From the IMG/VR virus record IMGVR_UViG_3300006917_000186, positions 1-20,948 of that record: 20,948 nucleotides of DNA; one strand, written 5' to 3'. Below the pieces are notes generated by a model. It was not told where the DNA came from. It saw nothing but the letters and a program-made list of their open reading frames with translations, and did not search any database. This DNA comes from a virus. Both the position numbers and the translations under genes were made by a program. Numbering within the stretch: the first letter of the stretch is position 1; every line of letters starts with the position of its first letter. Positions 5,313 to 13,789 of this stretch are shown in pieces.

Positions 5313-5869
5313 GTAGTAGTTACCGGCAGTCGCTTAATGATTGGTTGTCACGTCTCGATGTCAAGGCCGAGAAGGTACTAGATATTGGCGGTAGCCAGGT
5401 AACGATGCCAAAGCGTGTTCGGAGCTGGGACGTTGAACAGTACACGATCAGTGATCTACCTGAACCCCACGAGGATAGCCCCAAGCCAGACATAGAAATG
5501 GACTTAAACCTGGTCTACGAACCCTTTGGCAGTTATGATCTGGTCTTTTGTCTTGAGGTCTTTGATTATGTATATAACCCCATGCAAGCGTTTATTACTA
5601 TTGCAAACCAACTAATAACCGGTGGGGTAGCATGGGTGACGTTCCCTAGTATCTATCCCTTACACCAACCAGTCGAGGACGACGCACTTCGCTATATGCC
5701 TGGAGGTATTAGGAAACTAGCACAATCTGTTGGCCTGACCATTGAGGAGATGATACCCCGCCGCTTTGAGACAGATGCATGGGACAGAACTATCCGAGCG
5801 GAACGTTTGAGAGCAGCTAAACATCAAGACCACAATTTTAGTGGTTGGATTGTGAAGTTCAAAAAATGA
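5309..5869 (+). CDS. class I SAM-dependent methyltransferase (186 aa)
   Basis: The preferred start is GTG at 5309, which overlaps the previous stop as GTGA and has GAGGAG about 6 bases upstream; an in-frame GTG at 5282 would add nine residues. VLDIGGS (residues 23-29) is the SAM-binding loop, and SYDLVFCLEVFDYV (75-88) is the motif before the fourth strand of Methyltransf_11-type enzymes. There is no DNA- or RNA-specific motif such as DPPY. In this cluster it most likely methylates a sugar hydroxyl, a frequent capping step, but small molecules or proteins are possible. Confidence 0.78.
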   Translation: MSSSYRQSLNDWLSRLDVKAEKVLDIGGSQVTMPKRVRSWDVEQYTISDLPEPHEDSPKPDIEMDLNLVYEPFGSYDLVFCLEVFDYVYNPMQAFITIANQLITGGVAWVTFPSIYPLHQPVEDDALRYMPGGIRKLAQSVGLTIEEMIPRRFETDAWDRTIRAERLRAAKHQDHNFSGWIVKFKK

Positions 5870-6408
5870 AGGCGTATATTACTAGCGTAGGCGAGCCAAC
5901 AACAGACCTATGTGTCTACAGTGTTGAGCGAAATGGCTTTGAAGCTGTATTGATACAAGATGCTAACACCACTCTGGCACAAAAGCTCAAACAGATATAT
6001 GAACAAGCAGATGATGATTTTATACGAGTGGACGCTGATGTGGTGCTCAACAAGACCTTAAATAGTAAGAGTGTAGTCTATCACCAGGGCGACAAGGTAT
6101 GGACGCAGTTTAAGACGTGGGATTGGTTGCAGCAAGCCGTTTGTCATGGCGGTGTGCAATTTATTCGCAAGGCTGCACTACCAATACTCCGCAAGAATAT
6201 AGATACATTTATGGAAGCCGAGAGACCAGAGAGCCAGATGTTTCGGCTAGATGAGTTCCACAACCCTCGAAAATGTGAGACATCGAACTGGATAGTTGGT
6301 CTACACGCATACAAAAGTGACCTAGAAGCAGTCAAACTGGTTAAGACAAGACGCAAACAACTAGACAACTACGACTTTGAATTAGCAGAGAGGTTGAACG
6401 AGCTATGA
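5866..6408 (+). CDS. small GT-A-like glycosyltransferase (180 aa)
   Basis: The ATG at 5866 overlaps the preceding stop (ATGA). The segment DDDFIRVDADVVLN contains a DxD motif (Asp56-Ala-Asp58) at the end of a short nucleotide-binding half, as in GT-A glycosyltransferases, where the two Asp hold metal and nucleotide sugar. The rest holds a WxQ/HGG-type stretch (CHGGVQFI) and ends in a Lys/Arg-rich helix. At 180 aa it is shorter than usual (about 230-300), so it may be a minimal enzyme. Assignment rests on the DxD context and on the neighbours, so it is less certain than the others. Confidence 0.6.
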   Translation: MKAYITSVGEPTTDLCVYSVERNGFEAVLIQDANTTLAQKLKQIYEQADDDFIRVDADVVLNKTLNSKSVVYHQGDKVWTQFKTWDWLQQAVCHGGVQFIRKAALPILRKNIDTFMEAERPESQMFRLDEFHNPRKCETSNWIVGLHAYKSDLEAVKLVKTRRKQLDNYDFELAERLNEL

Positions 6409-7214
6409 AGCTATCCATATTCACCACTGTCACCAATGCAGAGGAACGAGGCGATAACTGGCGAGATGCGTTTGACTGTTACCGAGAGTTAGCTGATGAG
6501 TTGGTAATTGTAGACGGTAGCCGAACAGCAATGTCTGAGTCCGATTGGGATGGCAAAGAGACTATCGTACACCACAAATGGCCACAAAACTTTGATTGGC
6601 CGTTCATTGGCCAGCAGTTTCAACGTGGGTACGAGGCTGCTACAGGTGATTGGGTCATCCATGCAGATGTTGATTTCATATTCCATCAAGGTGACTTTAC
6701 TGCTATACGTCAGGCAATGGAGAACAACCCAGACGCACCGGCTCTGAGTTTTTACAAGTGGCAGTTTACGTTGCCCGATAGGTATAACCTCAAGTCAAGA
6801 CTCGTCATAGCAGTAAACAAGAAGGTATACGGAGATCGTATACGCTTTGACTCTGGTGGCGATCTATGTCAACCCTCATTAGACGGCAAATACATAGACC
6901 CTTCTGATGTGCCAGAGGCTCGTATACCTATCTATAATTACGAGAAGTTGCTCAAAACCGAGGCACAGATCAGAGACGATGTAACCCGCATGGCTCGTGC
7001 GTGGCACAAACATTTCAAGGAACCGAAACTTGGTACAGAGGATAGTGCCTACTTTGAATGGTTGAATATGTCACTAGGACGGTTCAAGAAGCCACAAAAG
7101 CAGATAGCGTTAAGTGACCACCCGAAATATGTGCAGAAAACTATACAAAACTTAAAGCGTAGCCAGTGGGGGTACTCAGGGCTGGGGCATTTGAAGGAGA
7201 TCAAATATGTTTAG
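6405..7214 (+). CDS. GT-A glycosyltransferase, GT2-like (269 aa)
   Basis: The N-terminus MKLSIFTTVTNAEERGDNW is the first strand and loop of a GT2-like fold, followed by DELVIVDGS (residues 31-39), where the Asp contacts the base. Then GDWVIHADVDFIF (81-93) carries the DxD motif Asp88-Val-Asp90. These give an inverting GT-A glycosyltransferase with a roughly standard single-domain length. No membrane segment is visible, so it is soluble. It is coupled to both neighbours (ATGA at 6405 and an overlap with the next start at 7207). Donor and acceptor are unknown. Confidence 0.78.
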   Translation: MKLSIFTTVTNAEERGDNWRDAFDCYRELADELVIVDGSRTAMSESDWDGKETIVHHKWPQNFDWPFIGQQFQRGYEAATGDWVIHADVDFIFHQGDFTAIRQAMENNPDAPALSFYKWQFTLPDRYNLKSRLVIAVNKKVYGDRIRFDSGGDLCQPSLDGKYIDPSDVPEARIPIYNYEKLLKTEAQIRDDVTRMARAWHKHFKEPKLGTEDSAYFEWLNMSLGRFKKPQKQIALSDHPKYVQKTIQNLKRSQWGYSGLGHLKEIKYV

Positions 7215-8772
7215 GGTAGTGTGTGTTGTAGACAAAGAGAGAACAGCATTAGATCGTTTGGCTCAAGGTGTAAAACCTTATCACCAAAACATTGACTATC
7301 ATGTTGTGGCTGTACACCCAAAGCGACCGTCACCAGAGCAACTACAGGAGTTCTTGAGTCTTGCACAGACATCTGATGTTATAGATTACCAGTACTTTAG
7401 AACGGCAGAGATGTTACGCAAAAACTATGAGTGGTTAAAAGACATCCCGAGTATCCTCACGCATAACAATCCCTACTCAATCAAAGAGAGCGATTGGAAC
7501 GACTATCAGATCAACGTGGGTAACAACAACGAGATATACGGCAACCTCAAACAAATCACGACAACACGAGTGGAGAAAATCCCCATTGTTGTAGACCCCC
7601 ACCAGTGGACGTTCAATGATAGCTACGAGTACAACCGTTCAGTTATCATGGTAGCCAACAGGATAGAGAGCAAGAAGGGCATATTGCCGGTAGCTCTGGC
7701 ATGTAAGGCACTCGGTATTAAAATGTACCTAGTCGGAGCTATATCAGATATGGCTTACTGGCAAGAGGTTATGGCTACACAAGCAGTCGAGTTTGCCCAA
7801 GAAGTGACTGATGATGAGTTAAAAGCCCTCTACTACAAAGCAGGTATATTAGTTTGCAACTCGGTAGATGGGTTTGAATCTGGCACAATGCCTGTACTTG
7901 AGGCTATATTCTGCGGCGTTCCTGTTATAAGTCGTCCAGTTGGTCACGTTCCCGACATCTTGAACGGCGACAACATAATGATTCAAGACAAAGCCCCAGA
8001 TGATGTTATACGCATACAGGAGCTTATTAGTGAATTGCTGGCAGATAAGAAGCGTATTGAACGTGTTAGGCACGAGGCATGGCTCAAGATCAAAGACCGT
8101 AACTTTGAACGCCGAGCGTATATGTATCAACGGCTGTATCGTAGCCTGACACCAGGCGAACCAGTGTCTATAGTAATACCAGTAGCAAATAAGCCAGAGG
8201 TTACCTCAAAATGCCTCACCGCAGCACTTAACCAGACATACCCAAACATCGAATTGTTAGTTGTTGATGATGGGGTAGAACCTCAACACCAAACAGTTGC
8301 TAGTATTGCCCTTACAGCGAATATCCCTATCCGCTACATACGACTGGGGGATGATAAATATAACCTGGCCAAAGCCCGCAACATCGCAGCCATCGAAGCT
8401 ACATCAGACATATTAGTGTTCTGTGACCAGCGTATGATTATGGACAAGGATTGTGTCGACGAGTTTGTGAAAAACCTAGAGCCAAAGAAGTGGCTATATG
8501 GTAGCAAAGGCGTAAAAAAGGATTTCATTGAGAACATATCTTGTATCAATCGCAATGAGTTCTTCACCTTTGGCATGTTTAGTGAACGATGCGAGCAGTA
8601 CGGAGCACTAAGCCAAGAGACACGGCTGCGAGCCAGGAGGCAAGGGTTTGATCTAAAGTATGCAGAAACAGCAAAAGCCACCCCAGAGGGTAAGTCCTCG
8701 AACAAGAGAAGTAAAAAATATGAAATAATGGCTAGTAAAAACTGGCTATGGAAGGCAGGGCTAGAGGGATGA
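7207..8772 (+). CDS. two-domain glycosyltransferase: GT4-type GT-B plus GT2-type GT-A (521 aa)
   Basis: Residues 1 to about 310 form a GT-B enzyme: KIPIVVDPHQW linker, SVIMVANRIESKKG at the donor-domain start, and GFESGTMPVLEAIFCGVPV, with the E-x7-E pair Glu224 and Glu232. From residue 318 a second enzyme begins, EPVSIVIPVANKPE, with LNQTYPNIELLVVDDG and NLAKARNIA, clear GT2 signatures. Its metal motif reads DQR (407-409) rather than DxD, so the second Asp is replaced by Arg; this site may use another ligand or be weak. AAGGAG precedes the ATG. A fused pair suggests two consecutive sugar additions, perhaps of a repeated disaccharide. Sugars are unknown. Confidence 0.85.
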   Translation: MFRVVCVVDKERTALDRLAQGVKPYHQNIDYHVVAVHPKRPSPEQLQEFLSLAQTSDVIDYQYFRTAEMLRKNYEWLKDIPSILTHNNPYSIKESDWNDYQINVGNNNEIYGNLKQITTTRVEKIPIVVDPHQWTFNDSYEYNRSVIMVANRIESKKGILPVALACKALGIKMYLVGAISDMAYWQEVMATQAVEFAQEVTDDELKALYYKAGILVCNSVDGFESGTMPVLEAIFCGVPVISRPVGHVPDILNGDNIMIQDKAPDDVIRIQELISELLADKKRIERVRHEAWLKIKDRNFERRAYMYQRLYRSLTPGEPVSIVIPVANKPEVTSKCLTAALNQTYPNIELLVVDDGVEPQHQTVASIALTANIPIRYIRLGDDKYNLAKARNIAAIEATSDILVFCDQRMIMDKDCVDEFVKNLEPKKWLYGSKGVKKDFIENISCINRNEFFTFGMFSERCEQYGALSQETRLRARRQGFDLKYAETAKATPEGKSSNKRSKKYEIMASKNWLWKAGLEG

Positions 8773-9848
8773 CACCAGAAAAAGACAGGATCAAAGTATT
8801 TGGGGTACTGAACCACTTGGGCAATCAGTACGATATGCTAAAGATCACCAAAAAGTACCCTATTAAGTTCTATTGGCTAGAGAACAACGTCCGTAAATGG
8901 AACAAGTTTTCACCTCGTCCGGCTCCGGAGACTATATACACCAAAGATGAATTTGAATATGTACAGTATTACGAGCCAGGCAAATATGATATAGCGATGT
9001 TGCACGTTGATCAGCAGCATGTCAATCCGCATATTGGCAAGGGCTATCTCTATAAACAGATGAACGAGATCATCCAAGACATACCCAAGATAGTGATCAA
9101 TCATGGTACGCCCATGTATGCAGAAATGTATGATGAGGAGACTGTCATTAACGGCGGCGATACTATAAACTCACGGGGCGAAAAAGTCCATGTTAAGGGC
9201 ATGAAAGAGCTGATTGGTGATAACTTCATGATTGTGAACTCCTACGAGGCAGCGGAGCGATGGGGATGGGGCTATCCTATCATCCACGGTATGACTGCAG
9301 ACGAATGGTGGGATCTACCAAAAGAACCTCGTGTGACTGTAATGATTTCCCCTGGTGGGCTAGACAAATACTATAATCGTCAACTACTCTCAGCCATAAA
9401 GTTCAAGGTTAAGGAGCGTACCGGTATTGATGTGCAGCACATTACGGTAAATTACAAAGCTCATGATTGGGATGACTACCGAGACTTCCTCGGCCGTTCC
9501 CTGATATACATAAACCCAACACTCGACAGTCCTATGCCAAGAGCGAGGACAGAGGCTATGTTGTCTGGTTGCTGTGTGCTGACATCACGCTACCACGGAG
9601 CAGAGGACTTTATCCAAAGCGGTAAAAATGGCTTTATTATGCCTGACAACCCCGACAGCTACGCTGAGACTATCAATGAGCTAGTCCACAAACACTATCA
9701 AGAAACGGTAGCAATTGGGCGGCGGGGCAAAGAAACAGCTCAAAAGCTATTCAACGTTGAACGGTATCACAAGCAGCTGTTCAAGATAATAGAAAAGGTG
9801 GCTAATGGCCAGAAACCAGTCTGGCATGGAGTAGACAAGATATGGTAG
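8769..9848 (+). CDS. GT-B glycosyltransferase (359 aa)
   Basis: ATG 8769 overlaps the preceding stop (ATGA); the in-frame ATG at 8748 lies inside the previous gene and is not preferred. The N-terminal half ends with KIVINHGTPMYAEMY, the nucleotide- and acceptor-facing cleft. The donor half contains PRVTVMISPGGLDKYYNR (residues 187-204) and then SPMPRARTEAMLSGCCVLTS (254-273), the region equivalent to the GT4 E-x7-E loop (Glu262), followed by GKNGFI. Length is normal for GT-B. No signal peptide or membrane helix is present. The exact family is uncertain. Confidence 0.8.
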   Translation: MTPEKDRIKVFGVLNHLGNQYDMLKITKKYPIKFYWLENNVRKWNKFSPRPAPETIYTKDEFEYVQYYEPGKYDIAMLHVDQQHVNPHIGKGYLYKQMNEIIQDIPKIVINHGTPMYAEMYDEETVINGGDTINSRGEKVHVKGMKELIGDNFMIVNSYEAAERWGWGYPIIHGMTADEWWDLPKEPRVTVMISPGGLDKYYNRQLLSAIKFKVKERTGIDVQHITVNYKAHDWDDYRDFLGRSLIYINPTLDSPMPRARTEAMLSGCCVLTSRYHGAEDFIQSGKNGFIMPDNPDSYAETINELVHKHYQETVAIGRRGKETAQKLFNVERYHKQLFKIIEKVANGQKPVWHGVDKIW

Positions 9849-10699
9849 TACGATGGCAAACATTTGAGCAGTATCACAACAAAAAGGATATTGGGTCAAC
9901 AAGAATCAGGGTTCATAACCTCAATAAGTTCTGGCCTGAATCTGGTCTATACAGATACGGAGAAAAAGCTGATGTAATGATCTTCCAAAAGGTGTACTGC
10001 ACCTATGATTACAAACTCCCAGCCCATTACCCAGGTGTTCGCATACTTGATACTTGCGACCCTGACTGGCTGCAAACCCCAGACATCTATATCAAAGAGA
10101 CACTAGACAACGTTCACGCTGCTGTCGTTCCAACCGAATCAATGCGTGAGTATCTACAAGGTATGACAGACACACCAGTACGGATTATTAAAGACCGGTT
10201 TGTGATTGAGGATTTCCCGAAGCCAAAAGTTCACAATGGCGAGCTAAAAACTGCAGTATGGTTTGGCTATGCCCACAATGCGGAGCTTTTGCAATCTGCT
10301 ATACCTAGTCTTGAGAAACGAGGCATTAGCCTAATTGTCATCGCTAATGATGACCCTATGCTTTACCGCTATGCCAACGACTCGGTAGCCTACCAAGAAA
10401 AATACCAGTACATTAAGTTCAACCAGGATACACTCTATACCGATATACAAAAGGCTGACATTTGCATTATGCCCAAAGGCTATAGACACGAGGACAGATG
10501 GAAGTCCGAGAACAAGACAGTCATTGCACAGCTCTGTGGGTTACCAGTCTGTCAGACCGCAGAGGAACTGGATGAACTGGTAGAGGCCGAGGATAGGCAA
10601 AAGCACATTGACCCGATTTATGATATAGTAAAGGTTGAATACGACTGTCGTAAGAGCGTACAAGAATATAAGGATTTGATCGATGAAGTTAAAAGCTGA
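9842..10699 (+). CDS. GT-B glycosyltransferase-like protein (285 aa)
   Basis: The N-terminal STRIRVHNL and VMIFQKVY resemble the acceptor domain of GT-B proteins, and LKTAVWFGYAHNAELL (residues 135-150) opens a donor-like domain. ADICIMPKGY and WKSENKTVIAQLCGLPV (220-236) form the donor loop, close to the KSxNR-like sequence seen in many predicted glycosyltransferases. It overlaps the previous gene by seven bases and the next by 17, the last of the sugar genes before the DNA methyltransferase. The family is not certain, and a non-catalytic or regulatory homologue is possible. Confidence 0.65.
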   Translation: MVVRWQTFEQYHNKKDIGSTRIRVHNLNKFWPESGLYRYGEKADVMIFQKVYCTYDYKLPAHYPGVRILDTCDPDWLQTPDIYIKETLDNVHAAVVPTESMREYLQGMTDTPVRIIKDRFVIEDFPKPKVHNGELKTAVWFGYAHNAELLQSAIPSLEKRGISLIVIANDDPMLYRYANDSVAYQEKYQYIKFNQDTLYTDIQKADICIMPKGYRHEDRWKSENKTVIAQLCGLPVCQTAEELDELVEAEDRQKHIDPIYDIVKVEYDCRKSVQEYKDLIDEVKS

Positions 10700-11864
10700 A
10701 CAGATCGTTCCCAACCTAGAGAACCCTCGCTACATTAAAGACGAGAACTTTCGCAAGTTAGTCCAAAGCCTCAAAGACTTCCCTGAAATGGCAGAGGTGC
10801 GACCGCTAGTGGTCAACAAAGATTATGTGATACTTGGCGGTAATATGCGGTTTAAAGCCATGCAGCAAGCCGGATGGAAAGAGATACCCGTCACAGTAGT
10901 AGATTGGCCGGAGGATAAGCAAAAAGAGTTCATTATCAAAGACAACGTGTCTGGCGGTGATTGGGATTGGGATGTGTTGGCTAATGAATGGGACGCCACG
11001 GAGCTAGAGGCTTGGGGGCTAGATTTACCAGCCAAGTTTGGCGATGAAGAAGTCGAAGAAGATGAAGCCCCAGAGGTTAGCAAAGACCCCCCCCAGTCTG
11101 TCCTAGGTGCGGTCTACCAGTTGGGGAGGCATAGGGTTATGTGTGGGGATAGTACGGACAAAGCTAGTGTTGAGTTACTGATGGACGGACAGAAGGCTGA
11201 TTTGATACTGACCGACCCACCCTATAACATCGCCAGCGACAGTACTAATTTTGCCAGCGATGTATCAAAAGCTATGAAAGACTTGTCGGAGTCAGAATGG
11301 GACAAAGGGTTCGATACTATGACAGTAGTGCCTATATTGCAGGACATTGCGAACGACAACTCTACAACCTATATATTCACTAGCCACTTTCTATTTGGCG
11401 AACTGTTCGAGCAGTATAAAAATTGGGCAGACTTTACCGGCTACAATGTATGGAGCAAACCTAACCCTATGCCTAGCTTGGCAAAGCGACATTGGACTTG
11501 GAGTAGTGAGTTATGTCTTTACGCTACAAAAGGCAAGCAGGTATTTAACTTTATAAACGGTGAGCATAACCTAAGTGTATGGAGTATCACTAAAAAGTCA
11601 GATGGCTCACACCCTACGCAAAAGCCGATAGAGTTACTGGCTAATATCGTTCAGCACAGCTCTAACAAAGGGCAATTAGTAGCTGACCTATTCCTCGGCT
11701 CTGGCTCTACTCTAATAGCATGTGAACAAACAGACCGCACTTGCTACGGCATGGAGCTAGACCCCAAGTATGCAGATGTCATACGCAAACGCTATGCGAA
11801 GTTCATACAGCCAGACAATCAATTACCAGAGAATTGGGAGGAGCTTACACCAGCTATAAACTAA
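10683..11864 (+). CDS. ParB-like domain fused to beta-class N4/N6 DNA methyltransferase (393 aa)
   Basis: Residues 1 to about 115 form a ParB/Sulfiredoxin-like domain: IVPNLENPR, then RPLVVNKDYVILGGNMRFKA (GGNMR at 52-56 in place of the ParB GxRR box). After an acidic linker (EEVEEDEAPE, 122-131), the methyltransferase part begins with the VYQLGRHRVMCGDS lead-in. DPPY at 178-181 precedes FLGSGS at 337-342, so the catalytic motif comes before the SAM motif, the beta-class order, with target recognition between. It methylates adenine N6 or cytosine N4. No restriction enzyme lies beside it, so self-protection, packaging control or gene regulation are the likely roles. Confidence 0.88.
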   Translation: MKLKAEQIVPNLENPRYIKDENFRKLVQSLKDFPEMAEVRPLVVNKDYVILGGNMRFKAMQQAGWKEIPVTVVDWPEDKQKEFIIKDNVSGGDWDWDVLANEWDATELEAWGLDLPAKFGDEEVEEDEAPEVSKDPPQSVLGAVYQLGRHRVMCGDSTDKASVELLMDGQKADLILTDPPYNIASDSTNFASDVSKAMKDLSESEWDKGFDTMTVVPILQDIANDNSTTYIFTSHFLFGELFEQYKNWADFTGYNVWSKPNPMPSLAKRHWTWSSELCLYATKGKQVFNFINGEHNLSVWSITKKSDGSHPTQKPIELLANIVQHSSNKGQLVADLFLGSGSTLIACEQTDRTCYGMELDPKYADVIRKRYAKFIQPDNQLPENWEELTPAIN

Positions 11865-11865
11865 T

Positions 11866-12267
11866 ATGGAAGAAACTACAAAGCAAGTTACTCCACCAGA
11901 GAAACGTAACCCAACGGGCAAGGGTGGTTTTGGTGATAATCCACAGAATAGATCAGACGGTGGCTGGAAGAAAGAGAATACCATCAGCTATCAATACAAA
12001 CGATTCCTCAATATGTCACCAGACGAGCTCAAAGCATTTGCAAGCGTACCGGAATCAGAGCGTACAGTTGCAATGGATATAGCATACTCGCAGGTGTTAG
12101 CCAGCCGTAAATCATTGCCTCATGCTAAGGAGATCACCGATAGAACCGAAGGCAAACCAGCTCAACACCTCGACCATACAATCACCACGAATCCTGTAGA
12201 CAAAATATTGGGCAAATTTGAAATAGAGGATGGGGCTATAGATGCTGGACAAACTCCGGAGGCTTAG
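11866..12267 (+). CDS. putative terminase small subunit (133 aa)
   Basis: The gene lies directly upstream of the large terminase and overlaps it by 26 bases. The N-terminus is a polar, Gly/Asn/Lys-rich segment (KRNPTGKGGFGDNPQNRS), the kind found in DUF5681-type proteins next to phage terminases. The middle, ESERTVAMDIAYSQVLASRK, is predicted helical and could provide DNA binding or oligomerisation. The small subunit recognises the phage genome's packaging site and hands it to TerL. Assignment is by position and by the N-terminal pattern; no clear helix-turn-helix is visible. No good Shine-Dalgarno site is seen, so the start is provisional. Confidence 0.6.
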   Translation: MEETTKQVTPPEKRNPTGKGGFGDNPQNRSDGGWKKENTISYQYKRFLNMSPDELKAFASVPESERTVAMDIAYSQVLASRKSLPHAKEITDRTEGKPAQHLDHTITTNPVDKILGKFEIEDGAIDAGQTPEA

Positions 12268-13789
12268 AAAAGAGTATCTCAAAAACGTTCATGGTGTTAC
12301 GTTTTATCCGTATCAAGAGGTTATATCTGACCGCATTATTGTAGCGTTGCTAGAGAATCTCCGCATAACAGCTGGAGCGACAGAGGATGATATTAAGAAG
12401 TTACGCCGGCACGAAATACACATCGAGATAAGTCGTCAGGCTGGCAAAACAACAGCGGTGGTTCATACTATCGACTTCATTATGGTGTTCCTAACCAGGC
12501 ATTTTCGCCGGCAACTCGCAATTGGCATCTTTGCACCGCAAAAGGAACAGGCCAAGACCGACTTTGATAGGTTAAAGGTAGCACTCAAACGATCTAGCCC
12601 ATTATGGCTTAATAGCGAACCTCTAGGGGATGATGATGCAGAGTGGGGCAAATACTACCAGGAGCAGAGCAATAGTAATACAATCGTGCTGCCAGACGGC
12701 TCGTCTTGCTATATCTTCCCTGTAACTAAAACCTCAAAGCCTGAGAGTAAGTCGCTCGACCTTATTGTGTTTGAGGAGAGCCAAGACCTAGAGGACAGGA
12801 TTGTTAAAGAGCAGATATGGCCTATGGGTGCTAATACAAACGCTCCAATGGTATATATCGGCACAGCCGGTACACGCATCTGCTACTTCTATAGGCTAGG
12901 GCAGAACCCCGAAAGCATAAAGCTATACTTCGATCAGATAGCAGTACAACGCCGTGAGGTGTACGACGAAACGGGGGATGTGCGTCACCTTGTGTATGAA
13001 CGCACTATAGATCAGGAGATAGAGAAGCATGGTAGGGAATCGGACGAGATAGCTAGGCCATACTTCGGTAAGTGGCTGATCGGTACAGGGCAGTTTGTCA
13101 CACAAGAGGACTTAGATAAGCTACAAAGTGATCGCAAAGAGACGTTCCACGATAAACAAAGCCCTTGTTTTGTAGGCATAGACACGGCAAAAAACCCAGA
13201 CAGTACAGTTATAACCATACTTCGTTACAATAACGGTCAAAAGGTAAAAGAGGTTATACGTTGGGGTGAGCTACGAGGTGAGAACTACCAAAGCCAGTTT
13301 GATGTAATAAAAAACCTATTGGGCAACTATAATGTTGTAGCAATTGCAATAGATAGTACAGGCCAGGGCGACTTTATGCCGGATATGTTCCAAGCACACA
13401 CTAGCTGGCGTGACGAGAACAGCGGATTGTATCGTGTTAAGTTTTCATCTGTTAGCAAGGACAATCTATACAAAAACCTCAAAGTAACTATCAAAGAGTT
13501 GTTGACGACACTACCTAAATTAGATACAAAGGTAGGTGAGAAGTTCAAACTACAGATGCTTGATCTTCAACAAGAATATAAAGGACAATTGTTAAGTGTT
13601 CATCACCCAGATGCATCAGATGCACACGATGACTACCCTGACAGTTGGGCATTAGCTGAATGGGCGTATGCAAAATACAATGAGAATCAAGCAGAAATAC
13701 AATTCATTCAATACATTGACCCGAACGAGAGGGCAGTAACCTATGACGATAAGGGAGCGGTTACAGACTATTGGCCAGGCATTTCGTAG
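12242..13789 (+). CDS. terL: terminase large subunit (515 aa)
   Basis: This is the ATPase-nuclease motor that cuts and pumps phage DNA into the prohead. The Walker A-like sequence is SRQAGKTT (residues 64-71). The Walker B is LDLIVFEESQD, with the acidic pair Glu178-Glu179. The nuclease half, with an RNase-H-like fold, has acidic residues at FVGIDTAKN (Asp314), IAIDSTGQGD (Asp371) and DAHDDYPDSWALA (Asp463, Asp464 and Asp467). Length is normal. It overlaps the small subunit upstream and the portal downstream by 47 bases. The organisation identifies a headful or cos packaging phage, but which type cannot be told here. Confidence 0.93.
   Translation: MLDKLRRLRKEYLKNVHGVTFYPYQEVISDRIIVALLENLRITAGATEDDIKKLRRHEIHIEISRQAGKTTAVVHTIDFIMVFLTRHFRRQLAIGIFAPQKEQAKTDFDRLKVALKRSSPLWLNSEPLGDDDAEWGKYYQEQSNSNTIVLPDGSSCYIFPVTKTSKPESKSLDLIVFEESQDLEDRIVKEQIWPMGANTNAPMVYIGTAGTRICYFYRLGQNPESIKLYFDQIAVQRREVYDETGDVRHLVYERTIDQEIEKHGRESDEIARPYFGKWLIGTGQFVTQEDLDKLQSDRKETFHDKQSPCFVGIDTAKNPDSTVITILRYNNGQKVKEVIRWGELRGENYQSQFDVIKNLLGNYNVVAIAIDSTGQGDFMPDMFQAHTSWRDENSGLYRVKFSSVSKDNLYKNLKVTIKELLTTLPKLDTKVGEKFKLQMLDLQQEYKGQLLSVHHPDASDAHDDYPDSWALAEWAYAKYNENQAEIQFIQYIDPNERAVTYDDKGAVTDYWPGIS

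Noticed and set aside
8334-8816. 160-aa ORF antisense to the two-domain glycosyltransferase
   Set aside because: It is opposite a strongly supported conserved domain, has no ribosome site and has low-complexity Ser/Leu-rich content typical of antisense frames.
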